The notes: generated from the sequence alone by a model not told the origin. A stretch of DNA of 64,000 nucleotides from Amycolatopsis nivea (GCF_004522235.1 NZ_SDLT01000034.1:49576-113575); one strand, 5' to 3'; shown: positions 54,859-63,841, numbered from the stretch's first letter. Numbers and translations: made by a program.

Positions 54859-55820
54859 GAGGCGGTCACTCCGGTCGTGATCTCGGGATGGATGCAGCGG
54901 TACGTGTGCTCGTCCGGCCCGGACTGCGGTGGCAAGGCGAGGGAGCACTCATCGGTGGCTTTCGGGCAGCGCGTGTGGAACGGGCAGCCGGGCGGAGGCG
55001 CGGTCGCCGACGGCACCGGTCCACTGAGGACAATCGGTTCCACCGGGTGCAGCAGGCTCGGCGTCGCCGAAAACAGCGCCCGCGTGTACGGATGATGCGC
55101 GTGGTGCGGCAGTTCCGCGGCCGGGGCCTGTTCGACGATCCGGCCGAGGTACATCGTCACGATGCGGTCGCTCATCCGGCGCACGGTCTGGATGTCGTGC
55201 GACACGAAGACCATCGCCAGTTCGAGCTGTTCGCGCAGTTCCAGCAACAGGTTCAGGATCTGCGCGCGCACCGAAACGTCCAAAGCGGACGTCGGTTCGT
55301 CGGCCACCAGCAACGCCGGCCGCAAGGCGAGCGCGCGGGCGATCGCCACGCGCTGCCGCTGTCCGCCGGACAGCTGCGACGGCAGCGCGTCGGCCACACT
55401 GGACGGCAGACCGACGAGGTTCATCAGCTCCCGGACCCGTTCGGCGCGCTCCTCGGCCGTGCCGATCTGGTGCACGTCGAGCGGGTCGCGGAGGATCTTC
55501 GAGACGGGCAGCCGCCGGTTCAGCGCGGTCGACGGGTCCTGGAAGATCATGCCGACCGTGCGGCCCAGTTCGGCCGGACGCAACGCGGACAGCGGCTTCC
55601 CGTCATAGCGCACAGTGCCGGAGGTTGGCTTCTGAAGCCCGACCAGCACTTTGGCCAAAGTGGACTTTCCGCAGCCGGATTCCCCGACTACGCCGACGGT
55701 TTCGCCCTTCGCGATGGCGAGGGTCGCGTCGGTGAGCGCGTAGACCCGGTCGTGTCCGAACAATCCGGACCCGCGGATCTTGTGCACCACATGCACGCCG
55801 TCGACCTCGACGAGGCTCAT
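54855..55820 (-). CDS. Oligopeptide-type ABC transporter ATPase (OppF/DppF-like)
   Basis: This 321-aa ATPase has VVGESGCGKSTLAKVLVG as Walker A, IFQDPSTALNRR, the LSGGQRQRVAIARAL signature and LLVADEPTSALD. The C-terminal oligopeptide extension contains CPFHTRCPKATDEC, typical of OppF. With the fused permease-ATPase and the second permease it completes an importer. In actinomycetes such systems also bring in oligosaccharides, which would suit the glycan enzymes of this operon. It overlaps neighbouring genes by 4 nt at both ends. Confidence 0.92.
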   Translation of the reverse strand: MSLVEVDGVHVVHKIRGSGLFGHDRVYALTDATLAIAKGETVGVVGESGCGKSTLAKVLVGLQKPTSGTVRYDGKPLSALRPAELGRTVGMIFQDPSTALNRRLPVSKILRDPLDVHQIGTAEERAERVRELMNLVGLPSSVADALPSQLSGGQRQRVAIARALALRPALLVADEPTSALDVSVRAQILNLLLELREQLELAMVFVSHDIQTVRRMSDRIVTMYLGRIVEQAPAAELPHHAHHPYTRALFSATPSLLHPVEPIVLSGPVPSATAPPPGCPFHTRCPKATDECSLALPPQSGPDEHTYRCIHPEITTGVTAS

Positions 55821-57778
55821 GCTTGCGCTCCTTCTGCCAAGGCCACCACGGGACTTTCGGCGGGGTAGTGGCAAGCCACGAGATGCCCGTTGCCCGAAGG
55901 CTCAGGCGCGACCTCGAAGCAGTGCCCGCGAGCGGCGGGACACCGGCTCGCGAACCGGCAGCCGGGCGGGAAGTCCGCCGGTGCGGGCACGACGCCCTTG
56001 ATCTGGGTGAGCTTCGCTTCGTTCTCCTCCAGCGACAGCACCGCGCTGAGCAGGCCGCGCGTGTAGTGGTGCCGCGGCGCGCCGACGACAGCCGCGGTAG
56101 CGCCGGTCTCGGCGACCTGCCCGCCGTACATCACCACAACGCGGTCGGCGATGTCGGATACCAGCGCGAGGTCGTGTGATACCAGCACCAGCGCGAAGCC
56201 CAGTTCCTCCTGCAACCGCAGCAAAAGCGCCATGATCTGCGCCTGCACGGTCACGTCGAGCGCCGTCGTCGGCTCGTCGGCCACGATCAGCTTTGGGCTG
56301 CGCGACAGCGCCATCGCGATGAGCACACGCTGCCGCTGCCCGCCGGAAAGCTCGTGCGGATACGCCCGCAGCGTCCGGCCGGGATCGAGGTTGACCAGTT
56401 CGAGCAGCTCTTCCGGCGTGCGCGTGCCGCCGCGCCGGGTGAACTGCTTGAGCTGCGCGCGGATCGTCATCGCCGGGTTCAGCGAGCTGAGCGCGTCCTG
56501 ATAGACCATCGCCAGGTCGTGCCCGAGGTGCCGGCGGCGGACGTTCGGCTTCATGGTCAGCAGGTCGTCGCCCGCGAACCGGATCTCGCCGCTGAGCCTC
56601 GCGGCGTCCGGCTGCAGGCCCATGATCGACAGCGCGGTCAGCGATTTCCCGCAGCCCGATTCGCCGATCAGCCCCAGCACCTCGCCGGAACGGACCGAAA
56701 AGGACACTCCGTCGACGACGTTGACGCCGCTGTGCCGGTCCGGGAACGAGATCGCGAGATTCTCCACCGCCAGCACGGTTTCCCGGCCGGACAGATCCCT
56801 CGCCTTCGCCGCCAGCCGTTGCCCGGCTTCGCGCAGACCGCGCAGCGGCAGCACTGCCGGAACCGTTTCGGGGGCCAGTTCGATCTGCTGCGCCGCCTCG
56901 GCCGCCTTCGCGGTGCGGGCCGACGGCGCGGCCCAAGCGTCGGAGATCCCCTCGGAGAGGATGTTCAGCGCCAGCACCGTCGCCAGGATCAGCAGGCCGG
57001 GGAACAGCGTCGCCCACCAGCCGCCGGTCAGCACGAGGTCCTTGCCGTCCGACAGCACCGAACCCCACGACGGATCGGGCGGCTGGATGCCCGCCCCGAT
57101 GAACGACAGCGACGCCTCGAACACGATCGCGTCCGCCACGGTCACCGTGCAGTACACGAGGATCGGCGCGGCGCAGTTGACCGCGACGTGCCGGGCGAGG
57201 ATGAACAGCCGTTTCGCGCCGATCACCCGCTCCGCCGCGACGTAGTCCTCGCCGTACTGCGCGAGCACGTTCGCCCGCACCACCCGCGCCACCGGAGCCA
57301 TGTTGAGGAAGCCGATGGCGAGGATCAGCACCAGGATGCCGCGCCCGAACACCGCCACCAGCACCGCGGCGAGCGCGATGCCGGGGAAGGCCATCAGGAC
57401 GTCGAGGACCCGCATGACCAGGCCGTCGGCCCGGCGGCCGGACGTCGCCGCGAACGAGCCGACGACGACGCCCGCGACCAGCGCCAGCAGCGTCGCGCCG
57501 AGACCGATCGCGAGCGACCAGCGGGTCCCCGCGACGAGCCGGGAGAAGATGTCGCGGCCGGACTGGTCGGTGCCGAACCAGTGCGCCGCGCTGGGCCCGC
57601 CGGTGTCGGTGCTGAGCAGGTCCGGATTGTGCGTGGCCACGACGGTGCCGAGGACCGCGACGAGCCCGAGCACGATCAGCACGCCCAGCGCGATCCACGA
57701 GGACAGGGGAAGCCGCCGGAACCGGACGCCGGGCCGGGAGAGCCGGGCGGTCAGGTTCGGGCGGAGGACCGGGCGCAT
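55817..57778 (-). CDS. Fused ABC permease (DppC-like) and ATPase (DppD-like)
   Basis: This 653-aa protein joins two usual subunits. Residues 1 to about 300 are a DppC-type permease with about six membrane segments and the loop ERVIGAKRLFILARHV. From about 340 a DppD-type ATPase follows: GLIGESGCGKSLTALSIMG, MVYQDALSSLNPAM, LSGGQRQRVLIAMAL, LIVADEPTTALD and the C-terminal CRFASRCPAARGHC. The linker is about 40 residues. Such fusions are known in actinomycete and some other transporters. The upstream permease ends at the same base as this ATG starts. Confidence 0.92.
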   Translation of the reverse strand: MRPVLRPNLTARLSRPGVRFRRLPLSSWIALGVLIVLGLVAVLGTVVATHNPDLLSTDTGGPSAAHWFGTDQSGRDIFSRLVAGTRWSLAIGLGATLLALVAGVVVGSFAATSGRRADGLVMRVLDVLMAFPGIALAAVLVAVFGRGILVLILAIGFLNMAPVARVVRANVLAQYGEDYVAAERVIGAKRLFILARHVAVNCAAPILVYCTVTVADAIVFEASLSFIGAGIQPPDPSWGSVLSDGKDLVLTGGWWATLFPGLLILATVLALNILSEGISDAWAAPSARTAKAAEAAQQIELAPETVPAVLPLRGLREAGQRLAAKARDLSGRETVLAVENLAISFPDRHSGVNVVDGVSFSVRSGEVLGLIGESGCGKSLTALSIMGLQPDAARLSGEIRFAGDDLLTMKPNVRRRHLGHDLAMVYQDALSSLNPAMTIRAQLKQFTRRGGTRTPEELLELVNLDPGRTLRAYPHELSGGQRQRVLIAMALSRSPKLIVADEPTTALDVTVQAQIMALLLRLQEELGFALVLVSHDLALVSDIADRVVVMYGGQVAETGATAAVVGAPRHHYTRGLLSAVLSLEENEAKLTQIKGVVPAPADFPPGCRFASRCPAARGHCFEVAPEPSGNGHLVACHYPAESPVVALAEGAQA

Positions 57779-58737
57779 CACGAGCGGCTCCGCAGACGGG
57801 GGTTGGCGACGAGGTAGAGCACGTCGACGATCAGGTTCACGAGCACGAACCCGGCCGCGATGGTGATCACGAAGCCCTGCACCTTGGCGGTGTCGCCGTC
57901 CTGCACGGCCTGGATCATGTTCTGGCCCATGCCGGGCAGCGCGAACATCGTCTCGATCACCACCGCGCCGCCGAGCAGGTAGCCGACCCGGAGGCCGAGC
58001 ACGGTCAGCGGGTTGACCAGGGCGCCCCGCAGCACGTTCCGCCCGACCACGACGACCGGCGGCAGCCCGCCGCCGCGTGCGGTGCGCACGTAGTCCTTGT
58101 CGAGTTCCTCGACCATCGACGTGCGGATCACCCGGGTCAGCTGCGCGGCGACCGGCGCGGCCAGCGCGATCGCGGGCAGCGTCAGCGAGTTCAGCCAGCC
58201 GGAGAACGAATCCGCCGGGCTGACGTAGCCGCTGGTGGGGAACAGGCCCTTGCCGACCGCCAGCCACTGCACCAGCAGCAGCGCGATCCAGAACGCCGGG
58301 GCGGCGACGCCGGCGAGCGTCACGAACCGGATCAGGTGGTCCGGCCAGCGGCCGCGGAACAGAGCCGAGGTCACGCCGAGCACGACCGAGACGACGAGCG
58401 CCAGCGCCAGGCCGAGCAGGGTCAGCTGCACGGTGAGCGGGAGCGCGGTGGCGATGGTCTGGCCCACCGGCTCCTTGGTGATCACGCTCGTCCCGAAGTC
58501 GCCCTGCAGCAGATGCCACACGAAGTGCACGTACTGCAGCGGCAACGGGTCGAGCAGGCCGTTCTGCTCACGGAACTGCTGGAGCTGGTCAGCGGTGGCG
58601 TTGGCGCCGTTGAACGCGGCCATCGCCGGGTCGACCGGCGAGAACCGCATCACGATGAACACGAACAGGATCACGCCGAGCAGCAGCGGGATCAGGGCGA
58701 GGATGCGGCCGGCCAGCATCCGCACGACGACTGTCAC
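57778..58737 (-). CDS. Oligopeptide-type ABC permease (DppB-like)
   Basis: This 319-aa permease has about six membrane segments. FIVMRFSPVDPAMAAF and the EQNGLLDPLPLQYVHFV loop are typical of the DppB N-terminus, and DYVRTARGGGLPP is the EAA-like loop that contacts the ATPase. It starts at GTG 16 nt after the binding-protein gene. It pairs with the permease half of the next protein. Confidence 0.92.
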   Translation of the reverse strand: MTVVVRMLAGRILALIPLLLGVILFVFIVMRFSPVDPAMAAFNGANATADQLQQFREQNGLLDPLPLQYVHFVWHLLQGDFGTSVITKEPVGQTIATALPLTVQLTLLGLALALVVSVVLGVTSALFRGRWPDHLIRFVTLAGVAAPAFWIALLLVQWLAVGKGLFPTSGYVSPADSFSGWLNSLTLPAIALAAPVAAQLTRVIRTSMVEELDKDYVRTARGGGLPPVVVVGRNVLRGALVNPLTVLGLRVGYLLGGAVVIETMFALPGMGQNMIQAVQDGDTAKVQGFVITIAAGFVLVNLIVDVLYLVANPRLRSRS

Positions 58738-58753
58738 TTCGCGGGTCTCCTTG

Positions 58754-60361
58754 TCAGACCGGTTTGGCCTGGTTGAGGTAGATGCCCGGGTATCCCTGGG
58801 CGCGGACGCCGCTGATCGCCTTCGGGTCCCACGCGGTCCCCATCTGCGTGAAGACGATCGGGTAGATCACCGCCTGCTCGGAAATCTGGTCGAGCAACTG
58901 CTTGTACAGCCCGCCGCGCTTGGTCTCGTCGGTTTCCGCGGCGGCCTTGTCCTGCAACGCGAGCAACGCGTTGGTGTCGTCGCCGTTCCAGCGCGCGTAC
59001 TTCGTCATGAGCACCGATTGCGCGTCGTAGTAATAGCGGATGAGCAGGTCCGGGTCGTTGCCGAACTGCAGCGGGTTGTTCGTGGTGGCCACGACCTGGA
59101 AGTCGTCGCCGTTGTCCAGTTTGGAGAACAGCGCCTTCGTGTCCTGGGAGTCCAAAGTGGTCTGCACGCCGATCGCGTCCCAGCCCTCCTTGATCACCTT
59201 GACGCAGTCGAGCACCAGCGAAGTGTTCGTTGTGGACAGCGAGATCTTCAAGCCGCTCACGCCCGCTTCGGCGAGCAGCTGCTTCGCCTTTTCCGGGTTG
59301 AACTCGAAACTCTGCGACGCGGGCTGCGAACCGGGCAGCTTGGGGTTGATGAACGACGTGCCCGCGGTTCCGGTGCCGCGCAAGCCGATCTCGATCATCT
59401 TCTTCTTGTCGATCGCGTAATGCAGCGCCTGGCGGACCCGCTTGTCGGCGAACGGGGAGTGCTTGGTGTTGAAAAGCAGGAACAGGTTGTTGCCGCCGTC
59501 GGCGAATTCGACCGTGCGGCCCGCCTTGCGGAGCTGCTCGGCGTTGGCGGGCGGGATGTTCTCCGCGATCTGCGCGTCCGGCTTGGCCCCGGAGATCGCC
59601 GCGACCCTCGGCGCGGAATCCACAATGGACTTCCAGAGCATCTTGTCGTACGCGGCCGGGCGCGGGCCGTTGTAGTCCGCGAACTTCTCGAACGAGGTGT
59701 GCGACAGCGGAGCCTGCTCGGTGATCTTGTACGGCCCGGAGCCGACGACCTTGCCCGCGGCGGCGGCCTTCCAGTTGTTCTCGAACACGTGCTTGGGCAC
59801 GATCTTGCAGATCTGGATCCGCTGCAGCGCGTACGGGAACGCGAACTTCAGCTTGAACTCCACCGTCTTCGCGTCGACCTTCGTGACCGACTCCAGCCAC
59901 TGCGAGAAGAAGCTGTGGATGAGCACGTTTTCTTTCGGGTCGAGCACACGGGCGTAGGTGAACACCACGTCGTCCGCGGTCACCGGCTTTCCGTCGTGCC
60001 ACTTCGCGCCGTCGCGCAGTTCGAAGCGCAGCGTGGTGCTCTTGAGGTCGGCAGGCAGCGCCTTGGCCAAACCGGGGAATGGCTCCCGGGTGACCGGATC
60101 GCCTTCGACGAGCGATTCGTAGCTGTGCAGGATCGCCGCCATCGCGAACGCCGACGCGGTCTGCAGCGGGTCCCAGGTCTGGTTGTTGCCGTACCCGATC
60201 ACCGCGGTGACGGAACCGGACGAACTGCCGGTTTTGTTGGTCGACGCGGGGCCGCCGCACGCGGCGAGCGTCGACGAAACCGCTGCGGCGGCCCCGGCGA
60301 GGCCGGCGTAGCGCAGCAGTGCGCGCCGGTTGAACTGAGTCCCCATGGCGGTTCGGGACAT
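58754..60361 (-). CDS. ABC transporter substrate-binding lipoprotein (SBP family 5)
   Basis: This 535-aa extracellular binding protein is of the DppA/OppA type. The N-terminus has twin arginines (RRALLR), a hydrophobic stretch and the lipobox TLAAC (Cys35), so a Tat-exported lipoprotein is likely. GYGNNQTWDPLQTAS, WHDGKPVTADDVVFTYARV and VRQALHYAIDKKKMIE are family landmarks. CAGGAG stands 8 nt before the ATG at 60361. It is the first gene of the glycan operon, with a perfect GntR-type palindrome 49 nt upstream. The bound ligand may be an oligosaccharide rather than a peptide. Confidence 0.92.
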   Translation of the reverse strand: MSRTAMGTQFNRRALLRYAGLAGAAAAVSSTLAACGGPASTNKTGSSSGSVTAVIGYGNNQTWDPLQTASAFAMAAILHSYESLVEGDPVTREPFPGLAKALPADLKSTTLRFELRDGAKWHDGKPVTADDVVFTYARVLDPKENVLIHSFFSQWLESVTKVDAKTVEFKLKFAFPYALQRIQICKIVPKHVFENNWKAAAAGKVVGSGPYKITEQAPLSHTSFEKFADYNGPRPAAYDKMLWKSIVDSAPRVAAISGAKPDAQIAENIPPANAEQLRKAGRTVEFADGGNNLFLLFNTKHSPFADKRVRQALHYAIDKKKMIEIGLRGTGTAGTSFINPKLPGSQPASQSFEFNPEKAKQLLAEAGVSGLKISLSTTNTSLVLDCVKVIKEGWDAIGVQTTLDSQDTKALFSKLDNGDDFQVVATTNNPLQFGNDPDLLIRYYYDAQSVLMTKYARWNGDDTNALLALQDKAAAETDETKRGGLYKQLLDQISEQAVIYPIVFTQMGTAWDPKAISGVRAQGYPGIYLNQAKPV

Positions 60362-60409
60362 GGCGTCTCCTGACTTGATGCGGTGTTCCACCCAGAAAGC
60401 ATCGAGAAG

Positions 60410-60428
60410 TAGGACGTGGGACGTCCTA
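60410..60428. promoter_or_regulatory. GntR operator of glycan operon
   Basis: TAGGACGT-GGG-ACGTCCTA is a perfect 8+3+8 palindrome upstream of the binding-protein gene. Its core AGGA and TCCT recur in the site just before the gntR gene, which supports a shared regulator. Confidence 0.75.
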
Positions 60429-60519
60429 TGACTTGCCGGAACCCTAAGTCCCGTTCCCGCCCCGGTCAAGAGGCTTGTTCCCACCCGCGCGGGTGCAGCG
60501 GCGCGAGCCGATCATGACG

Positions 60520-60531
60520 TAGGATGTCCTC
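60520..60531. promoter_or_regulatory. Second GntR site, autoregulatory
   Basis: TAGGATGTCCTC contains the dyad AGGA-TG-TCCT, similar to the operon operator but with a shorter centre. It overlaps the expected promoter of the gntR gene, so autoregulation is likely. Confidence 0.55.
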
Positions 60532-60575
60532 CGATGGCGACGTGCCAGTGCAAGAAAGACATCCGGGAGACACGT

Positions 60576-61307
60576 GTGGCGCGCCCGCAACGCAGTGAAG
60601 AGATCACCAAGCAGATCATCGACCTGATCGTCGACCGGCAGCTGCCGACCGGCGCGCCGATGCCGACCGAACTGAGCCTGGCCGAGGACATCGGGGTCAG
60701 CCGGAATTCGATCCGGGAGGCGGTGAAGGCGCTGCAGGCGCTCGGCATCGTCGAGGTCCGGCACGGGTACGGCACGTTCGTCGGCGCGGCCGGGTCGGAG
60801 GCGCTGCAGACGTGGCTGCTCTTCCGCACGCGCAGCCGCGGCAGCACCGACGCCGGACGGCTGCGCGACCTGCTCGAGGTCCGCGAGATGATCGAAACGG
60901 AGCTGACCAGCCGGGTCGCGCGCGACCACCGGCCGGAGCTGATCGGGGAACTGCAGGCGTGCGTGGCGCGGATGCGCCGCAAGGGGCCGGACGCGGCGGT
61001 GGCCGACCGCGAATTCCACGACCTCATCTGCGCCGAGGCGGGGTTCGACCTGGCGCGCGAGCTGACCGGCTTGTTCTGGGACGTCTACCGGGCCGCGGAA
61101 GGCGAAATGGGCGGGCCGGTTTCGTCCGCTCCGGCCACCGCGAAACGACACCAGGCGATCGTGGACGCGCTCGTGAGCGGCGACGCGGAGGCGGCCGCGC
61201 ACGCGGTGCACCGGCATTTCGACGAGGTGCGCAAGCGCGCGAAAGCCGGTCGCTACGGCGGCTTCGGGGAGGCGCGGCCCGCGGTTTCCGGTTCGGCCGC
61301 CAGCTGA
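60576..61307 (+). CDS. GntR family regulator, FadR/FCD type
   Basis: This 243-aa regulator has an N-terminal winged helix (PMPTELSLAEDIGVSRNSIR, then EAVKALQALGIVEVRHGYGT) and a C-terminal FCD domain. The FCD metal or ligand positions lie in DREFHDLI, RHQAIVDAL and HRHFDEVR. The GTG at 60576 has GGGAG 6 nt upstream. An in-frame ATG at 60534 would add a cysteine-containing tail that lacks family character. It is divergent from the glycan operon and has matching palindromes before both genes, so it is the probable repressor. Confidence 0.88.
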   Translation: MARPQRSEEITKQIIDLIVDRQLPTGAPMPTELSLAEDIGVSRNSIREAVKALQALGIVEVRHGYGTFVGAAGSEALQTWLLFRTRSRGSTDAGRLRDLLEVREMIETELTSRVARDHRPELIGELQACVARMRRKGPDAAVADREFHDLICAEAGFDLARELTGLFWDVYRAAEGEMGGPVSSAPATAKRHQAIVDALVSGDAEAAAHAVHRHFDEVRKRAKAGRYGGFGEARPAVSGSAAS

Positions 61308-61314
61308 GTGTGGT

Positions 61315-61326
61315 TAGGCTGGACAG
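61315..61326 (+). promoter_or_regulatory. -10 box of leaderless GNAT transcript
   Basis: TAGGCT (61315-61320) lies 6 nt before GTG 61327, with no Shine-Dalgarno. A leaderless mRNA is inferred. Confidence 0.5.
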
Positions 61327-61866
61327 GTGACGACTCCGGAGATCGCCTTCCTGCCGCCGTCCGCCGCCGAGGACGCCGCGCTGGTGGCCTTGCTGACCGA
61401 TCTGGTGAACACCGTCTACGCGAAGGCCGAGGCGGGATTGTGGGCCGGTTCGGCCGATCGGACCAATGCCGCGGAGATGGCCGGGCTGGTTCGCTCGGGG
61501 GAAATCGCGGTCGCCCGGATCGACGGGGCCGTGGTGGGCTCGGTCCGGATCCAGCGGCTGGCTGAGGACCTCGGGGAGTTCGGTCTGCTCGCTGCCTCGC
61601 CGGAGGTGCGCGGCGCTGGGATCGGGCGGGAGCTGGTCCGGTTCGCGGAGAGGCATTGCCGGGCCGAGGGGTGCACGCGGATGCAGCTCGAGCTGCTGGT
61701 GCCGCGGGAGTGGACGCATCCGTCCAAGGAGTTCCTCGCGCAGTGGTACGGCCGGCTGGGGTACCGGGTGGTGGAGACGTCGACGATCGACGGGCCGCAT
61801 CCGGAGCTGGCTCCGCTGCTGGCCACTCCGTGCGATTTTCTGATCTGGCACAAGGAACTCGGCTGA
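61327..61866 (+). CDS. GNAT family N-acetyltransferase
   Basis: This 179-aa acetyltransferase has the acetyl-CoA motif EVRGAGIGRELVRFAE in the centre (R/Q-x-x-G-x-G) and a beta-alpha end with LAQWYGRLGYRVVE. It would move an acetyl group from acetyl-CoA to an amine of a small molecule or protein. The target is unknown. It lies 19 nt after the gntR gene but seems to have its own leaderless promoter. It is not clearly part of the sugar-catabolic set. Confidence 0.85.
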   Translation: MTTPEIAFLPPSAAEDAALVALLTDLVNTVYAKAEAGLWAGSADRTNAAEMAGLVRSGEIAVARIDGAVVGSVRIQRLAEDLGEFGLLAASPEVRGAGIGRELVRFAERHCRAEGCTRMQLELLVPREWTHPSKEFLAQWYGRLGYRVVETSTIDGPHPELAPLLATPCDFLIWHKELG

Positions 61867-61959
61867 TCTTGGCGCGGGATTTCCGTCCGGTTTTGTCCTG
61901 GTGTCAATTCTGACCAGGTGGTAGGAATTGGCGAAAGCCCTCTACCTCTGGGAGTTGGC

Positions 61960-62691
61960 ATGGGTGGACCTTCGGTGCAGCTCTACTCGGTGCGCGACGC
62001 GTTCGCGGCCGATCCGGACGAGACGTTGCGGAGGCTGGCTGCGATCGGGTTCGGCAGCGTGGAGCCGTACGGGGTGGTGGAGAACGTCGAGGCGCTTCGT
62101 GCGGGGCTGGCCGCGCACGGGTTGAGCGCGCCGACCGCACATGCCGCGTTGGTCGGGAAGGAGCTGGATGCGGTGTTCGCGGCGGCTCGGGAATTGGGGA
62201 TCGAAGTCGTCATCGAACCAATGATTCCGGCGGCACAGTGGCAGAATTCAGCGGATATCGTTGCCGCTGCGGAAGCGCTCAATGCCGGGGCGAAGGTCGC
62301 GGCGGGGTATGGCGTGCGGGTCGGGTACCACAACCATTGGTGGGAGCTCGAATCGCGGATCGACGGGCGCAGCGCGTTGGAGGTCTTCGCGGATCGGCTT
62401 GACCCGGAAGTCGTGCTGGAGGTCGACGCCTACTGGGCCACGGCGGGCGGCGAGGACGCGCCCGCGTTGCTGCGTCGGCTGGGGGCGCGGGTGTGCGCGA
62501 TTCACGTGAAGGACGGGTCGTTGGCGATCGATGCTTCCGGACAGGTGCCCGCGGGGCAGGGGCGGGTGCCGCTGGCGGAGGTGCTTGCGGCGGCTCCGGA
62601 GGCGTTGCGGGTCGTGGAGTTCGATCGGCATGAGGATGTTTTCGGGGGTATCGCGGAGAGTTTCGCTTATCTCGCCGGGGTGGGGAAGTGA
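61960..62691 (+). CDS. Sugar phosphate isomerase/epimerase, TIM barrel
   Basis: This 243-aa xylose-isomerase-like TIM barrel has VQLYSVRDAFAADPDETLRR at the start. The metal ligands are in order: VVIEPMIP (Glu), GYHNHWWEL (His), LEVDAYWA (Asp), AIHVKDG (His) and RVVEFDRHE (Glu). The ATG at 61960 has GGGAG 6 nt upstream. It overlaps the following Gfo/Idh/MocA gene by 4 nt. The two genes form a small sugar or inositol modification unit, with the sugar unknown. Composition shifts towards T-ending codons as the unit proceeds. Confidence 0.87.
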   Translation: MGGPSVQLYSVRDAFAADPDETLRRLAAIGFGSVEPYGVVENVEALRAGLAAHGLSAPTAHAALVGKELDAVFAAARELGIEVVIEPMIPAAQWQNSADIVAAAEALNAGAKVAAGYGVRVGYHNHWWELESRIDGRSALEVFADRLDPEVVLEVDAYWATAGGEDAPALLRRLGARVCAIHVKDGSLAIDASGQVPAGQGRVPLAEVLAAAPEALRVVEFDRHEDVFGGIAESFAYLAGVGK

Positions 62692-63770
62692 CGGTCGGGG
62701 TCGGGGTTGTCGGGGCTGGGTTTATCAGTGACACCTATTTGGAGAATTTGACGGCGTTTCCGGATCTGCGGGTGGTGGGGATCGCTGATCTCGATTTATC
62801 CCGGGCTCGGGGGCAGGCGGCGAAATACGGGGTTCCGTGGAGCGGGTCGATGGCGGATCTGCTCGCGTTGCCGGATGTCGAGATCGTCGTGAATCTGACT
62901 GTGCCCGCGGTGCATGTCGAGGTGAGTCTCGCGGCGGTGGAGGCGGGGAAGCACGTTTGGACGGAGAAACCGATCGGGGTGGATCGGCAGACGGTCCGGA
63001 AACTTCTCGACCGGGCGCGGGAAAAGGGCGTGAGGGTGGCTGGGGCGCCGGACACCCTTCTGGGGGCTGGGCACCAGACCGCGCTTCGTGCGCTTGACCG
63101 GATCGGGGTTCCTGTTGCGGCGCTGGCGTTGTTTCAGACGCCTGGGCCGGAGAGCTGGCATCCCGCGCCGGAGTTTTTGTTTCAGGCTGGGGGCGGGCCG
63201 TTGCTGGATATCGGGCCTTATTACTTGACGCAGCTGGTGCAGGTTTTTGGGGCGGTGCGGAAGGTTACCGGGGTTGGGGGGAAGGGGCGGGAGACTCGGG
63301 TGATTGGGGCTGGGCCTCGGGCTGGTGTTGAGTTTCCGGTTACTGTGCCTACTACTGTTAGTGCGTTGATCGAGTTTGCGCGCGGGGGGTGTGCGCAGGT
63401 TTTGTTGTCTTTTGATTCTGCGTTGCGGCGGACTGGGGTTGTTGAGGTTTCTGGTTCGTTGGGGACTGCGGTTTTGCCGGATCCTAATCGGTTTGACGGT
63501 TCTGCTGTGGTGCATGTGGGTGGGGAGTCTGAGGAGGTTGCCGCGGTGGGGCATTCGGGTTCTCGGGGTACGGGGGTGCTTGATTTGGCTCGGTCGGTTC
63601 GGGCTGGGGTGGGGGAGAGGGCTTCGGGGGAGATGGCTTATCACGTGCTGGATGTGATGGTGGCTGTTGAGGAGTCGATGGAGCTTGGGGTGGGGGTTGA
63701 GGTGGGTAGTCGGGTGGAGCCGGGGGAGCTGTTGCCCGTTGAGTGGGATCCGTTTTCGCGGACGTTGTGA
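62688..63770 (+). CDS. Gfo/Idh/MocA family oxidoreductase
   Basis: This 360-aa NAD(P)-dependent sugar oxidoreductase has VGVVGAGFISDTYLENL as the Rossmann loop, AGKHVWTEKPIGVDRQTVRK with the catalytic-site EKP, and GGGPLLDIGPYYLTQL with the conserved Asp and Tyr. It would oxidise or reduce a sugar or inositol hydroxyl, acting with the upstream isomerase. It starts at GTG, overlapping the isomerase stop. From about 63100 to the end, third codon positions contain far more T than any other gene here, although the reading frame is intact. Confidence 0.9.
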   Translation: MTVGVGVVGAGFISDTYLENLTAFPDLRVVGIADLDLSRARGQAAKYGVPWSGSMADLLALPDVEIVVNLTVPAVHVEVSLAAVEAGKHVWTEKPIGVDRQTVRKLLDRAREKGVRVAGAPDTLLGAGHQTALRALDRIGVPVAALALFQTPGPESWHPAPEFLFQAGGGPLLDIGPYYLTQLVQVFGAVRKVTGVGGKGRETRVIGAGPRAGVEFPVTVPTTVSALIEFARGGCAQVLLSFDSALRRTGVVEVSGSLGTAVLPDPNRFDGSAVVHVGGESEEVAAVGHSGSRGTGVLDLARSVRAGVGERASGEMAYHVLDVMVAVEESMELGVGVEVGSRVEPGELLPVEWDPFSRTL

Positions 63771-63841
63771 ACGGCTCGTCGCCTGGCGGCGACATCGCGT
63801 TCCTTGGTTGCGTGGGGCACCCCGAAGCTTGATTGTGCTGA

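Noticed and set aside
56354..57817. Plus-strand open frame opposite the permease-ATPase fusion
   Set aside because: The translation is Arg/Gln/Asp-rich shadow text with no domain, and the minus-strand gene has all ABC motifs.
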